A stretch of DNA of 64,000 nucleotides from Actinobacteria bacterium OK074 (lineage in GTDB: Bacteria > Actinomycetota > Actinomycetes > Streptomycetales > Streptomycetaceae): NCBI GenBank assembly GCA_001298575.1, contig LJCV01000110.1, positions 62,001 through 126,000 of the forward strand. Direction: 5' to 3'. Below, in pieces: positions 39,723 to 49,178 of the stretch. The notes below the pieces were generated by a model. It was not told the origin of the DNA, ran no database searches, and saw nothing but the letters and a program-made list of their open reading frames with translations. A program made the position numbers and the translations under genes. Position 1 is the stretch's first letter. Every line of letters begins with the position of its first letter.

Positions 39723-42700
39723 TACGCCCGCCCTCCCCGCTGCGCGTTGCGCAGCCGCCGCATGACCTCGGCGCCGATCTGCTGCGGAGTGGCCTGAGTC
39801 GAGGAGACGGTGACGGGCATGGTGCCGATCAGCGGCTGCTGCTCCCGTACGACGACGACCTGAACGGACGCTCCGGTGGCGGGGCGGGCATCGACCGTAC
39901 GAACCGGGGTCAACTTCGGCTCTGCCGACGCGAGTTGGAGACCGAAGCGTTGCGCGACATCGGCGAGTACGGCCGTCGCCGACACGCGCTTCGCCGACGC
40001 CAGCGGGATGAACGCCTCCCCTCCCGTGCTCGCCTCCGCGAACTTGATGAGCGCGGTGGGTGAGGAGTAGACGCCGGGTTCCCAGATGCCACCGTTCGCG
40101 TACGCCAGGCCCTTGTTGGCCTTGGCCAGGTCTTCGAGGAACTTCGTCGCACGCGAGCCGAGGGACGAATCGATCCGGGCCCGGCCGAGGTTGGCGACCT
40201 CGATGACCCGGTCCTCCTCCAGGCCGGTGGTGTCGGCGACCTTGTGGATGCCCGTCGTGCTGGTTTTGATCGCGGTGATGATGTCGAGCAGGTCCGTGAG
40301 GTCTTCGGCCGCGAGGGTCTGCGCGGCCGCCTTCGCCGCGGTGTTGGCCTTCTTCGCCTTCTTCTCGTCCTTCACCGCGGCGGCGGCGAGTTCCTCGGCG
40401 TCCTCGTCGCCCTGGTCGGCGAGGAGCGCCGCCAGGTCGCCGTAGCCGAGGGCGGCGAGCCGTGCCAGGTTCTTCTCGAACGTCGCCTGGTCCTTGACCG
40501 CTTGGGTGAGCTGGGAGGTGAAGTCACCGAGGGACGCCTTCGCCGTACCGGCGAGCTTCTCCAACTGCTTGGCCATGTCGTCGACGTACTTCGTCGTGCC
40601 GGTGGCCATCTTCCGAGTCAGTTCGACGCCGTCCTCCCCCATGGCCTCCAACGCGTCGGCCACGTCCTGCCCGGCCCGGCGGGCGACGGTGGCGAGGTTC
40701 TTGCGCCAACTGGACGCCTGTGCAGCGGACTTGCGCAGGTTCTTCTCGAACAGGCCCAGGTCGAAGACCTCAACCTCCTTGCCCCGCCGCTTGACCGTGC
40801 GGGTGGAGCGTGAGCGGATCGACGACACGGCCTCCAACTCGGGCCCGGATTCCACCTCGTACGACCACCCGGAAAGTCCGCCCGTGGCGTACCACTCCAC
40901 GGGACCACCGCCGAGCCGTCGTACGGTCTCCTCGGCGATGCGACGGGAGCGGGCGCGCTTGGCGGGCGCGAGCGGGATGTACGCCTCGCCGCCGGTCTCC
41001 GGTTCGCCCCAGATCCGCCAGGAGCCGGCCGGGGCGATCTGCGCGACATGGTCCTCGCGCCGTACGCCGCCTGCGGCGAAGTAGTCGACGACCGCGCCGT
41101 CGGCACGGGCCTGGATGGCGTCGGGGACACCGTTGCCGTCCCGGTCCCAGGAAGTGGTCTTGAGATAGACGCCGACACCGACGTTGGTGCCGGTGATGTT
41201 GTTGATCGCGCTCTGGATCGTGCCGAGGGCGGTCATCGGCGGCTGAACGGGGACGGTGACCTCGGCCTTGCCCTTCGGCAGGGTTCGCACCTTGAGACCG
41301 AGGTCTTCAAGGGCCTTGCGGGCAGCGGATGTTGGGGCGCTGATGACGACGGACTTGGCGTTCGGGGTCTTCGTCAGTTCGGACTTGAGGGACTTCAGGC
41401 TCGCGAGCGCGCCGATCGTCGCCACGTTCGCCTGCACCGTCTTCTCGTCCGGGGTGTCGGCGAGTTTGCCGATGAGGAGCTGGAGTTCGTCGCGGGCGGA
41501 CTTCGTCGGTACCGTGATCTTGATCTGCCGGGTGCCCGCCACCGTCTCCACCCGGAAGCCGAGCTGCTTGAGATCCTTCTGCGCCTGCTCGCTGAGGGAG
41601 TCGACGCGGAGCGTGGTCTTCTTCGGGAAGCGGTCCAACTCCGCCTGCACGGCGAGGAGATCGGCCAGCGTGGAGTCCATGCCCTCGGCTTCCAGCAGCA
41701 GCGAGACCTTCGACGGCAGCAGCCCGAGACTGTCGGCCACCGCCTCCGCCTGCTTCCGCGTCAGCCCGTATCCCTGGGCGGCGTCGACGGCAGCCGCGCG
41801 CGCCTTCTCCATCTGTGTACGGGCGGCGGCGAGGGAGTCCGGCAGCGACTTGCCGTTCTGCTGGGCGAGGGCGTACGCCGACACCGACGCATCGGCGGCC
41901 GCGTCGCTCAGGGAGGTGAGCGACTGGTAGAGCTGCTGGCCGTTGTGGGTGGTGGTGTTGAGCGTGCCGCTGCTGGTGAGCAGGGCCTTGCCGAAGCCGT
42001 CGGCCTTCTCGATGCCGTTCTCCAGGGCCTCGTTGACGTCGAGAACGGCGCTGTTCACGCGGGCCTCGGCGGCCTGGAGGGAGATGCTGCCGCCGGAGAG
42101 CAGGTCCAAGGCGTCCTTGAGTGCGCGGGTGCGGGTGTCGGCGTCGGCGGTCGTGTCGGCGAGTTCGCCAACTGCCGTCTTCAGGCGGTCGTACGCACTC
42201 GTACCGCTCGTGGTGCGGCCAGTGGCGCTCGCGAGCCGCTCGGCGTTCTTGACGGACTCGGCCATCTCGCCCTTGAGGCCCGCGAGAGCCTCGGCCGCCT
42301 GCTTGGCCTGTCGGCCGGTGTCGGTGTACATCTTCCCGGAGCCGCCCTTTGTCGCGATCCAGCGGACGTTCGCCTCGGCGGTGGCGTTCAGCTTGTCCTC
42401 GAGGTCGTCGAGTGAACGCCCCTGGCCCAGGTAGGAGTCGGTGAGGTCGGCCATGGAGATCCCGGCGCGCTCCACGACGTCGACGAGCTTCTCCTTGCCG
42501 TCGCGGATACGGGTGTCCAGCAGGGTTTCGGCGGCCGCACGGCGCACGTTGTCGTCGATGACGCCGCCGGACTCGCGCAGGGCATCGGTGAGGGAGCTGA
42601 TCCTCTGCTGGTGCTCGGCGGCGGCGCGGGCGGCTTTCTGTTGCTGGGCGGCGAGTAGCCCGAGGCCGAACGTGGCGACGACCATGGCCGCGCCCCACGG

Positions 42701-44776
42701 GCCGCCGAGGAAGCCGACCAGGCCGGACAGCGCTCCGCGTACGCCTGCGCCCGCCGCGCGGGCCACGCCGTTGAGGGTGCCGGTGAAGCCTGCCGTCGGT
42801 TGTCGCGCGTCGCGGAAGGCCGCCGTCATCCGTCCCACGACGGGGATCCGCGACTCCAGGACCGCGAACGCCGCCGCGTAGCGAGTCAGCGAGACCCCAG
42901 ACCGGGCCGCGAGGTTCTGCTGCACCTGCATCTGGGTGCCGAAGCCGCGCCATGCGCTGGTCAGCCGTCCGCTCACGGTGGTGGCGAGCCCGCCCATGAC
43001 TGGGGTGAGGCGTCGGGCGAGGAACATCGCGGCGACCGCGATCTGGACGGGGCCGGGCAACGCGCCGAACGCGCGGACCAGAGCCCCGGCCGCCTCTCCG
43101 GCCGGAACGAGCACACCGGACAGCCCTGCGACGGCGGACATGGCGAGGTGGACGGTCGTGACAAGAAGCTCCAAGCCGATACCGGCCCCGCTGGACTCGT
43201 CGTCCAGCAGGCCGAGGGCGGAGGCGACCGGTACGGCACCCTCGGCGGCGTTGTCGAGCACCTCGCCCAGCGAACGGGCGGCGTTGAGGAGAAGGTTCAG
43301 CCCGGCGGCGAGGCCATGCTCGCCAAGGGCCTGGAGCGGGCCGAGGAGTTGCTCGGCTTCATCGATCAACTCGCCCAGGCCACTGCGGGCGTTGGACTTC
43401 AGCTCCGGTCCGTAGAGCGTGGCGAGGTCGCGACCGTACTCGATCGCGGCGACGAGGTACGGCGTCGCGCCGGACATGCCGTGCGTCATCAGCCGGGTGA
43501 CGTACTCCAGTCCTGGCGCCATCGCGTCGTACAGCGTGAGCCCGGTCTGTTGCGCCTGCTTGCGCAGGAGCGTCATCGCGCCGGTCAGGCCCTGGCCGCG
43601 GGCCGCCGTGATCTGCGCGGCTGCGCCGGTCTCGCGTACGGCCTGGTTGAGGGCGTCGAAGGACTCGGTGCCCTGGTGGGCCAGCGCGATGGCGCCGGAC
43701 ATGCCGGGCTTACCCATCGCCATCTTCACCGCGGCGGTGAAGTCCTGCTGGGACATCTCGTGTTGGGCGCGGCTCAGCTCTTCGATGACGTACCGCAGGC
43801 CCTTGAACCGACCCTGCGTGTCCCACGCTTCGATACCGAGCGCCTGGAGGCCGTCCTTCATCTCCGCTGTCGGCGCGGCGAGGTTGGCCATCATGCCGCG
43901 CAGCGCGGTACCGGCCGTCTGCCCGAGGATGCCGGCCTTGCCAAGCATGCCGACGGCGCTGGCCGCGTCCTCCATGCTCACGCCGAGGCCGGCGGCGACC
44001 GGCCCGGCGTACCGCATCGCGTAGTAGATGTCGATGATGCCGCCGGAGGCGTTGTTCGCGGTGGCGGCGAGGATGTCGGAGGCGCGAGCGGCCTGGTCGG
44101 CGCCGAGGCCGAACTGGTCCATGATGTCGCCCAAGTAGCGGGCGGAGTCGGCCGCGTTGACGTCGGCGGCCGCAGCGAGTTGGAGTGAGGCGCGGGTGGC
44201 GGTGATGGCCTGGTCGGTGCGGAAGCCCGCCTTCGCCAACTCGACCATGGCCTCGGCGGCGTCGGCCGCGGTGGTGGTGGGGAGGGTGAGGTCGTTGCCG
44301 AGTTGGTTGGCCGTCCAGGCGGCACGCTGCATCTGCCCGGCGGTGGCTTCGGTCACCGCCTGGAAGGTGTTCATCTGCCGCTGGTAGCGGTTGCCCTCTT
44401 CGACGAGTTGGTCGGTGCCGAGGAGGAGGGCGCCTCCGGCGAGGAGGCCGGTGAGGCTGGTGGCCTGGCGTCCGACGCTCCTGAGGGAGCGCTCCAGCGT
44501 GGTGGCGTCGTTGCCTGCCTGACGCAGGCTGCGGCTGGTTTGTCCGCCGCGGGTGTTGAGCGTGCCGAAGCGAGTGGATGTCGTACGAGCCTGCCGGCCA
44601 AGGGAAGTGAGCTGCCGGGCGACGCGTTGCGTGGAGGCGTCCAGGGAGGCGATGCGCCGGTCGAGTTCACGGGTGCGGCGGCCGAGGTCGGTGGCGGCGT
44701 CGGCGGAGGAACGGAGACCTGAGATCAAGTCCGTTGCCTGGGCCGTGAGTTGGACGGCGAGGGTGTAGAGCGTCAA
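39722..44776 (-). CDS. phage tail tape measure protein
   Basis: A 1,684-residue tape measure, the longest gene in the window. TTG 44776 overlaps the chaperone stop as TTGA, so it is translationally coupled. N-terminal coiled coils (RRTRELDRRIASLDASTQRV) lead into the conserved PhageMin_Tail core: AWTANQLGNDLTLPTTTAAD, AMVELAKAGFRTDQAI and SARYLGDIMDQFGLGADQA. A hydrophobic stretch near residue 700 (GAAMVVATFGLGLLAAQQ) is the expected membrane segment. Later come long helices and two copies of YIPLAPAKRARS / FIPLASAKRVSA preceded by GEA. At about 1.5 Å per residue the tail would be near 250 nm. Confidence 0.93.
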   Translation of the reverse strand: MTLYTLAVQLTAQATDLISGLRSSADAATDLGRRTRELDRRIASLDASTQRVARQLTSLGRQARTTSTRFGTLNTRGGQTSRSLRQAGNDATTLERSLRSVGRQATSLTGLLAGGALLLGTDQLVEEGNRYQRQMNTFQAVTEATAGQMQRAAWTANQLGNDLTLPTTTAADAAEAMVELAKAGFRTDQAITATRASLQLAAAADVNAADSARYLGDIMDQFGLGADQAARASDILAATANNASGGIIDIYYAMRYAGPVAAGLGVSMEDAASAVGMLGKAGILGQTAGTALRGMMANLAAPTAEMKDGLQALGIEAWDTQGRFKGLRYVIEELSRAQHEMSQQDFTAAVKMAMGKPGMSGAIALAHQGTESFDALNQAVRETGAAAQITAARGQGLTGAMTLLRKQAQQTGLTLYDAMAPGLEYVTRLMTHGMSGATPYLVAAIEYGRDLATLYGPELKSNARSGLGELIDEAEQLLGPLQALGEHGLAAGLNLLLNAARSLGEVLDNAAEGAVPVASALGLLDDESSGAGIGLELLVTTVHLAMSAVAGLSGVLVPAGEAAGALVRAFGALPGPVQIAVAAMFLARRLTPVMGGLATTVSGRLTSAWRGFGTQMQVQQNLAARSGVSLTRYAAAFAVLESRIPVVGRMTAAFRDARQPTAGFTGTLNGVARAAGAGVRGALSGLVGFLGGPWGAAMVVATFGLGLLAAQQQKAARAAAEHQQRISSLTDALRESGGVIDDNVRRAAAETLLDTRIRDGKEKLVDVVERAGISMADLTDSYLGQGRSLDDLEDKLNATAEANVRWIATKGGSGKMYTDTGRQAKQAAEALAGLKGEMAESVKNAERLASATGRTTSGTSAYDRLKTAVGELADTTADADTRTRALKDALDLLSGGSISLQAAEARVNSAVLDVNEALENGIEKADGFGKALLTSSGTLNTTTHNGQQLYQSLTSLSDAAADASVSAYALAQQNGKSLPDSLAAARTQMEKARAAAVDAAQGYGLTRKQAEAVADSLGLLPSKVSLLLEAEGMDSTLADLLAVQAELDRFPKKTTLRVDSLSEQAQKDLKQLGFRVETVAGTRQIKITVPTKSARDELQLLIGKLADTPDEKTVQANVATIGALASLKSLKSELTKTPNAKSVVISAPTSAARKALEDLGLKVRTLPKGKAEVTVPVQPPMTALGTIQSAINNITGTNVGVGVYLKTTSWDRDGNGVPDAIQARADGAVVDYFAAGGVRREDHVAQIAPAGSWRIWGEPETGGEAYIPLAPAKRARSRRIAEETVRRLGGGPVEWYATGGLSGWSYEVESGPELEAVSSIRSRSTRTVKRRGKEVEVFDLGLFEKNLRKSAAQASSWRKNLATVARRAGQDVADALEAMGEDGVELTRKMATGTTKYVDDMAKQLEKLAGTAKASLGDFTSQLTQAVKDQATFEKNLARLAALGYGDLAALLADQGDEDAEELAAAAVKDEKKAKKANTAAKAAAQTLAAEDLTDLLDIITAIKTSTTGIHKVADTTGLEEDRVIEVANLGRARIDSSLGSRATKFLEDLAKANKGLAYANGGIWEPGVYSSPTALIKFAEASTGGEAFIPLASAKRVSATAVLADVAQRFGLQLASAEPKLTPVRTVDARPATGASVQVVVVREQQPLIGTMPVTVSSTQATPQQIGAEVMRRLRNAQRGGRA

Positions 44777-45158
44777 CGGGGTGGCTCACCGCCCGCTGAG
44801 GCTGGTTGGTGGTGCAGGACGTCGTACGCCGCCCGCGGCAGCAGGGTGACCTTGACGCCGTACCCGGCCCGCCCTTCGGGCACCAAGTCCCGCTCCTGAG
44901 CGATGAGTTCACAGCCGGGACAGCGCACGGTGTCGGTGACGTACGCGTGCCGGTGGCCTCTCCTGGCCGGGTCCCACTCGTCGAGTCGGGTCCGGCAGTC
45001 CGGGCAGACGGTGTGCTGCCATTCGCGCCAGGCGAGGGCCTTGGCACGGTCCAGGTCGCTCCAACGGCCGTCCCCGCCGAGGTACTGCGAGTGCGGAATG
45101 CCGTACTGGGCGCAGAGTTCCAGTTCGGCGCGTAGGCGGGGGTCGGCCGTCAGTCTTT
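44773..45158 (-). CDS. tail assembly chaperone, frameshift extension
   Basis: The −1 frame has no start codon of its own but is open and clearly coding: RAELELCAQYGIPHSQYLGG, then KALAWREWQHTVCPDCRTRL and DTVRCPGCELIAQERDLVPE, with two CxxC pairs suggesting zinc. It is entered by a −1 ribosomal slip at the GGGAAAA site, as with lambda G-T, adding about 127 residues to the upstream chaperone. Its stop overlaps the tape-measure start. Confidence 0.82.
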
Positions 45159-45722
45159 TCCCACTGCCCCCAGGTCGGATGCCGTCTGGTCGGCGCGGCC
45201 CTCCTGCTGCACCTGCCAGGCCGCCTCCCAGAGCGCGTTCGCGTCCGGAGCGGACCAGGAGTCGAGCAGTTCACGGGCTTCGGTCTCGGTCATGCCGTCG
45301 GTGTTCGAGGCGGAGACGAGGGCGGCCGGGAATGTGTCGGGGTTGAACGCGGCGCCGTCGGCGGCCTGTTCGTCGGTCGGGGGGTGGGCGTGGATGAGTT
45401 CTTCGAGGAGCGGGCGGGGAAGGGCGCGGAAGGTGAGGTAGGCCGATGCTTCGTGGAGGGCGCGGGCTGCGGCTTCGCGACGGCGCTCGGCTTGTGCGGC
45501 GCGCTCGGCGAAGACACCGTCGTTCGCGCCATTTTCGGGTTCGGGCTGGGCATCGAGTTGGGCTTCGGCAAGCAGGCGAGCGCGGTCGGCGGTGCGCTTC
45601 GCTTCCTCGTACTCCGTACGTCGAGCCGGATCGTCGCAGACCCGGAGAACGCGCTCGGGCAGCGAGCGGCGACGCAGCCGCTCCATCTTCTGTTCCCAGG
45701 TCAACGACCCCTTGCCGCCCAT
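45150..45722 (-). CDS. tail assembly chaperone, zero-frame product
   Basis: A 190-residue helical protein from ATG 45722, overlapping the tail-tube stop as TGATG. It includes SLTWEQKMERLRRRSLPERV, FAERAAQAERRREAAARALH and LIHAHPPTDEQAADGAAFNP. It corresponds to lambda gpG: made in excess alone, and as a longer fusion by −1 frameshift just before its stop (…VGKD-stop). It coats the tape measure during tail assembly and is not in the final particle. Confidence 0.82.
   Translation of the reverse strand: MGGKGSLTWEQKMERLRRRSLPERVLRVCDDPARRTEYEEAKRTADRARLLAEAQLDAQPEPENGANDGVFAERAAQAERRREAAARALHEASAYLTFRALPRPLLEELIHAHPPTDEQAADGAAFNPDTFPAALVSASNTDGMTETEARELLDSWSAPDANALWEAAWQVQQEGRADQTASDLGAVGKD
45156..45162 (-). 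promoter_or_regulatory. programmed −1 frameshift slippery site
   Basis: G-GGA-AAA in the zero frame, the classical XXXYYYZ heptamer, six bases before the zero-frame stop at 45150–45152. After a −1 slip the reading continues for about 127 codons of clear tail-chaperone sequence. Confidence 0.85.
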
Positions 45723-46231
45723 CAGTTGCTCGCCTTCGCGAGGGACGCGGCCGGTTGCGGAACCGGTGCGTCGAGCGCGGGCGGGGAGGCGATGGAGAAG
45801 ATGGCCTGGAACTTCGCTGCTTCGTTGCCGGCGTTGTACTGGGCGGTGCGGGAAGCGACCTGGACGGGGAAGGTGTCCATGGAGTTCGAGCCGGGGATGT
45901 CGCCCTTCCGGAGGAAGACGACGAACCCCTTCACGCCTTTGGGCAGCAACGTCTCGATGGTGTCGCTGAGTTGGTCCTCGTAGAAGGTGATCGAAGAGTT
46001 GTCGGCCTTGTCGTTGCCGGGGATGGAGGACGAGAAGGTCGACGCCATGTCGGGTGTCTCGATCGCCTCGTTCGTGAGCGACCAGCCGTCGACGTCGCTG
46101 ACCGCTTCGGTGAGATCGGTGGCGTTCGGTGCGGAGAGTTCCGCACGGGTGGGGATCTTGGCCTCGGCGGCGACGCCCTGAAGCCAGTAGATCCTGGTGA
46201 CACCGCGCCGCATGAAGCGCTGTTGGGCCAC
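45722..46231 (-). CDS. major tail (tube) protein
   Basis: A 169-residue protein from GTG 46231. RRGVTRIYWLQGVAAEAKIP, then ELSAPNATDLTEAVSDVDGW and ITFYEDQLSDTIETLLPKG are typical of actinophage tube proteins of the lambda-V/HK97-gp6 fold. It precedes the tail assembly chaperones, the standard order. The C-terminal 25 residues are Pro/Ala-rich. Confidence 0.85.
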   Translation of the reverse strand: MAQQRFMRRGVTRIYWLQGVAAEAKIPTRAELSAPNATDLTEAVSDVDGWSLTNEAIETPDMASTFSSSIPGNDKADNSSITFYEDQLSDTIETLLPKGVKGFVVFLRKGDIPGSNSMDTFPVQVASRTAQYNAGNEAAKFQAIFSIASPPALDAPVPQPAASLAKASN

Positions 46232-46301
46232 GGGGCACTCCCAGAAGGGTGCTGCGCCGGGCTCGACGGCCGGGCGTCCGCGTGGCTCCGCGGTGAGGTG
46301 A

Positions 46302-46730
46302 TCAAACGGTGGTGGGCGTCACGGTGATCGTGAAGCGCTGCACGTAGGTAACGATACTGCCCTGTGAGCCGTCAACTGGTTCGCCGTCGGCGTCGTAGGT
46401 CAACTCCCGGTCGATGACGCGCATTTCGGGGACGGCGAGGCTCCGGAGGTCTTTATCGACTGCGGCGCGGACGCGATCACCGAGCCACTGCACCTGGTCG
46501 GCGCGCTCGCCGATGCTCGTCGCCTGGTACGTCCAGGTCGCGTCGGCCTGCCAGTCGGCGAACGAGGGGCCGGAGAACTCACCGGGGAGGCTGTCGAGGA
46601 CGAGGTAGGGATACGGGGCGGGGTTCCCGTCGGCCGCCCGTGGCAGCACGCCGAGTCCGCACGGCCGCCCGGTGCCGACGGCGAGCGCGCCGAGAAGGGC
46701 CCGGGTGAGCGGCAGCCGGGGCAGGCTCAT
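46302..46730 (-). CDS. tail terminator/completion-like protein
   Basis: A 142-residue protein; ATG 46730 overlaps the gp10-like stop as ATGA. PAPYPYLVLDSLPGEFSGPS, then DATWTYQATSIGERADQVQW and LGDRVRAAVDKDL match the lambda-U/gp17-type tail terminator fold that caps the tube. Position between HK97-gp10 and the tube protein supports this. Confidence 0.78.
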   Translation of the reverse strand: MSLPRLPLTRALLGALAVGTGRPCGLGVLPRAADGNPAPYPYLVLDSLPGEFSGPSFADWQADATWTYQATSIGERADQVQWLGDRVRAAVDKDLRSLAVPEMRVIDRELTYDADGEPVDGSQGSIVTYVQRFTITVTPTTV

Positions 46731-47161
46731 CGCGGCAACACCTGTGTGCGCAGGGCTTCCAGGAAGGCGGGCTGGGTCTGCCGAAACGCGGGCTCGACGT
46801 GCGGGTAGGGCGGCTGTCGGTAGTGCCGCCCGAGGCTGTCGACTCCGACGAACCCGTATTCCAGGCGCCGTTGCTGGGGCGCGTCGGTAAACACGACGGC
46901 GGTCACCCGGCCACCGGTGACGGTGACTCGGACGTCCCAGGACGCCCGGTACTGCCCGGTGACGACGTTCGGCCCCGGGCGCCCGGAGGCGTTCTTCTGG
47001 ATACGGACGCGCAGGAGCATGGCGTGGTGGCGGGTGATGGCGCGGGTGCGGGCCCGAACTGCGGGGCCCAACTGGGTGAGCGCAGCGGCCAGTTCGATCG
47101 GGTCGCGGAGGGCTGTGGCGTCAGGGTGGGCGTTGGGGTGCGGGTTTGCCGGGGGTGTCAC
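46727..47161 (-). CDS. HK97 gp10-like head–tail/tail protein
   Basis: A 144-residue protein from GTG 47161. The family pattern is clear: VRIQKNASGRPGPNVVTGQY, RASWDVRVTVTGGRVTAVVF, then YGFVGVDSLGRHYRQPPYPH and VEPAFRQTQPAFLEAL. It is the first gene of the surviving tail operon; the phage gene that should precede it is cut off by inserted DNA, with only the end of an 18-bp repeat left. Confidence 0.85.
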   Translation of the reverse strand: MTPPANPHPNAHPDATALRDPIELAAALTQLGPAVRARTRAITRHHAMLLRVRIQKNASGRPGPNVVTGQYRASWDVRVTVTGGRVTAVVFTDAPQQRRLEYGFVGVDSLGRHYRQPPYPHVEPAFRQTQPAFLEALRTQVLPR

Positions 47162-47174
47162 CGGCGGAGCCTAA
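47157..47174. repeat. 18-bp direct repeat, copy A
   Basis: GTCACCGGCGGAGCCTAA, identical to 50749–50766. On the minus strand it reads as the end of a gene (…RLRR then TGA) overlapping the GTG start of the next phage gene in both copies. Phage sequence lies left of each copy and unrelated sequence to the right. Confidence 0.8.
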
Positions 47175-47296
47175 TGGCCGGCGACACGGGAGTTGCGCAC
47201 GCACTCCGTAGCTGCGCTCGTAGGGCTGGGCCTGGGTTTGCAGAACAGTCGAGAAGAAGGACTCGTAGCTGTACGCTCATGACCGCCGGGGGTGCC

Positions 47297-47722
47297 ATGA
47301 CGATTTGGCAAGCATGTTTATGGGGGCTGCTGGGAGCCGTTCTCATAGAACTGAGAGCCCTGTGGGCCACTCTCCAGCCGTCCCGAGTGCCGAAGTGGCC
47401 TTGGCGGGACGGAAGAGGACGACCACAGATGGCGGGGTACATGATCGCCATAGTGTGCCGTTTCGGCATGGCGGTCGGCCTGGACTCCGTGTACGCCGCC
47501 GCGCATCAGATCACAGGCCCCCTGGCTGCGGTGACGATGGGCATCGCAGCCCCGCTGATAATCCAGCAGCTGGCTGTCCAAACAGAGCCCGCGCCGACGG
47601 AGTCGCCCCAGATCGCTTCCGGAGCCGCGCGCCGGCATCCCCCAGAAAAAGCGTCGGGCACGGACACACTGACGACCCAGCTCAGCCAGGGGGAAACGAC
47701 GGGAGGCACGGATGTCCACTAA
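47297..47722 (+). CDS. membrane protein with TTA codon, partner of TPR protein
   Basis: A 141-residue protein from ATG 47297. It has hydrophobic segments near residues 4–20 (WQACLWGLLGAVLIELRAL) and 45–95 (MIAIVCRFGMAVGLDSVYAA, then LAAVTMGIAAPLIIQQLAV), so two or three membrane passes, then a hydrophilic tail. Codon 8 is TTA (47318–47320), the rare Leu codon read by the bldA tRNA in Streptomyces. Codon use is less GC-biased than in the phage genes around it. It overlaps the TPR gene by 11 bases, so the two are coupled. Confidence 0.68.
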   Translation: MTIWQACLWGLLGAVLIELRALWATLQPSRVPKWPWRDGRGRPQMAGYMIAIVCRFGMAVGLDSVYAAAHQITGPLAAVTMGIAAPLIIQQLAVQTEPAPTESPQIASGAARRHPPEKASGTDTLTTQLSQGETTGGTDVH

Positions 47723-48818
47723 CTGGCGAACCGCTCTCCGCGTGGCCCGGCTGTATCTGCGGGGCACCCCTCCGGCCGTACTACCCCCGCAGCAGACCCT
47801 TTGGGGCTGGATCCGTACAGCGCTGGCATTCCAGCCAGCCCTCCCGGAGCCTCCGGACGATCCTGCCCCCGGTAGCAACTCTCTGAATTATCTGGGCTCG
47901 GTCCACGCCAGGATCGCAGCTCAATCCGATGCTCCGGTGGCCCAAGAACCTGGAGACATCGGCATGCCCGCCGAGAAGTTGCGCAGCGAAGATGTCACAC
48001 ACAGCTTCCGGCACGCCAGTACCCTGCTAGCCACCGGCCACTACGAGGATGCCGTCACCGCCTTCTCATCTGTGCTGCAGACCGAACCAAACCGTGCACT
48101 CGCTCTGGCCAGCAGAGCTGCCGCCCACCGAATGCTCGGGCAAAACGATCTCGCAATCCGAGATGCGAGCAGGTCCGTGGAACTACAGCCCGGCCTAGCG
48201 TGGGCCTATGCCACCCGTGGCGCGATCCACCGTCTACAGAAGGATTACCGGGAAGCACTCGCGGATCTCAACAAGGCCATAGAACTACAGCCGGACTATG
48301 AATGGTGCATCGCCGGCCGCGGCGAGACCTACCGTTTGATGGGGCAGAGCAAGCAGGCGCTCGCGGACCTGAATCGGGCTCTGGAACTCAACCCTCGCAA
48401 CGACTGGGCCCTAATGTGTCGTGGCGCGGTGTACCTGGACGCACAGGAGGAACAAGAGGCGCTGCGCGCCTTCCGGGAGGCCGTGAGCGTGAATCCCGAC
48501 GGCGACTGGGCCCTCGGTCTGGCGGCACTGACGTACCGGCTCATGGGCAAGGACCTCACGAAGTACACCGACGACCCACACGTCACGGCACCGCCCGCAC
48601 GCCCCGCCCCGAACCATCCACGGTGGGAGCTACGCATTAGTCCCATCGCTATGGGCTCCTTCCCCTTGGTGGATTCAGCCTCATCCATCTCGAAGGTCAT
48701 CAATTCCTCGGAAGAAGCCCATGCAGCGGTCGATGAAATCTTGCTGGCAGCTGAAGCCAAAGGTCGCGCAAGCAATCCAGCGGACCCAGATGGAGGTCAG
48801 AGCGGCGCTCGTAGCTAA
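47712..48818 (+). CDS. tetratricopeptide-repeat protein
   Basis: A 368-residue protein from ATG 47712. Residues ~100–270 hold five TPR units, for example GHYEDAVTAFSSVLQTEPNR, NDLAIRDASRSVELQPGLAW, KDYREALADLNKAIELQPDY and SKQALADLNRALELNPRNDW. The N-terminal 100 residues and C-terminal 90 are unrecognised; no enzymatic domain is visible. Translational coupling to a membrane protein suggests a membrane-docked scaffold. Location inside a phage tail operon and different codon use mark it as acquired cargo; a phage-exclusion role is conceivable but not shown. Confidence 0.8.
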   Translation: MSTNWRTALRVARLYLRGTPPAVLPPQQTLWGWIRTALAFQPALPEPPDDPAPGSNSLNYLGSVHARIAAQSDAPVAQEPGDIGMPAEKLRSEDVTHSFRHASTLLATGHYEDAVTAFSSVLQTEPNRALALASRAAAHRMLGQNDLAIRDASRSVELQPGLAWAYATRGAIHRLQKDYREALADLNKAIELQPDYEWCIAGRGETYRLMGQSKQALADLNRALELNPRNDWALMCRGAVYLDAQEEQEALRAFREAVSVNPDGDWALGLAALTYRLMGKDLTKYTDDPHVTAPPARPAPNHPRWELRISPIAMGSFPLVDSASSISKVINSSEEAHAAVDEILLAAEAKGRASNPADPDGGQSGARS

Positions 48819-49178
48819 TGCACAGGCACTTGAAACTGGTGGAACCACACAGGAAGAGCCGCTCGACCACCCACCTCGTCTTGCACACACCGGAGCCGCG
48901 AGCGACACCACGCTGACCGTAAGGGGCTTGATGCCACGCCTCAAGAGCAGGCGGCGCTACCCGTCGAAGCCGTAACCGCTGCTTGGATTTGCTGCGCGGA
49001 CGGCCCCGCGAACCTCGTATTCTTCGTATCCAGGGAATCGCGTCCCTCAAACGGATCAACTGCCTGACGTCGCGCCGGTCACCGTGACTTCCAGCGGGGC
49101 GCCATGGCGGTCAATGATCACACAACAGGGGCAACCAACATGGTGTTCCACTGGGGCGATGGAGTTCAGGAACCTACG
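48819..49178. other. no gene recognised
   Basis: Only short competing frames without family resemblance lie between the convergent TPR and membrane-protein genes. No clear hairpin terminator was seen. Confidence 0.45.
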
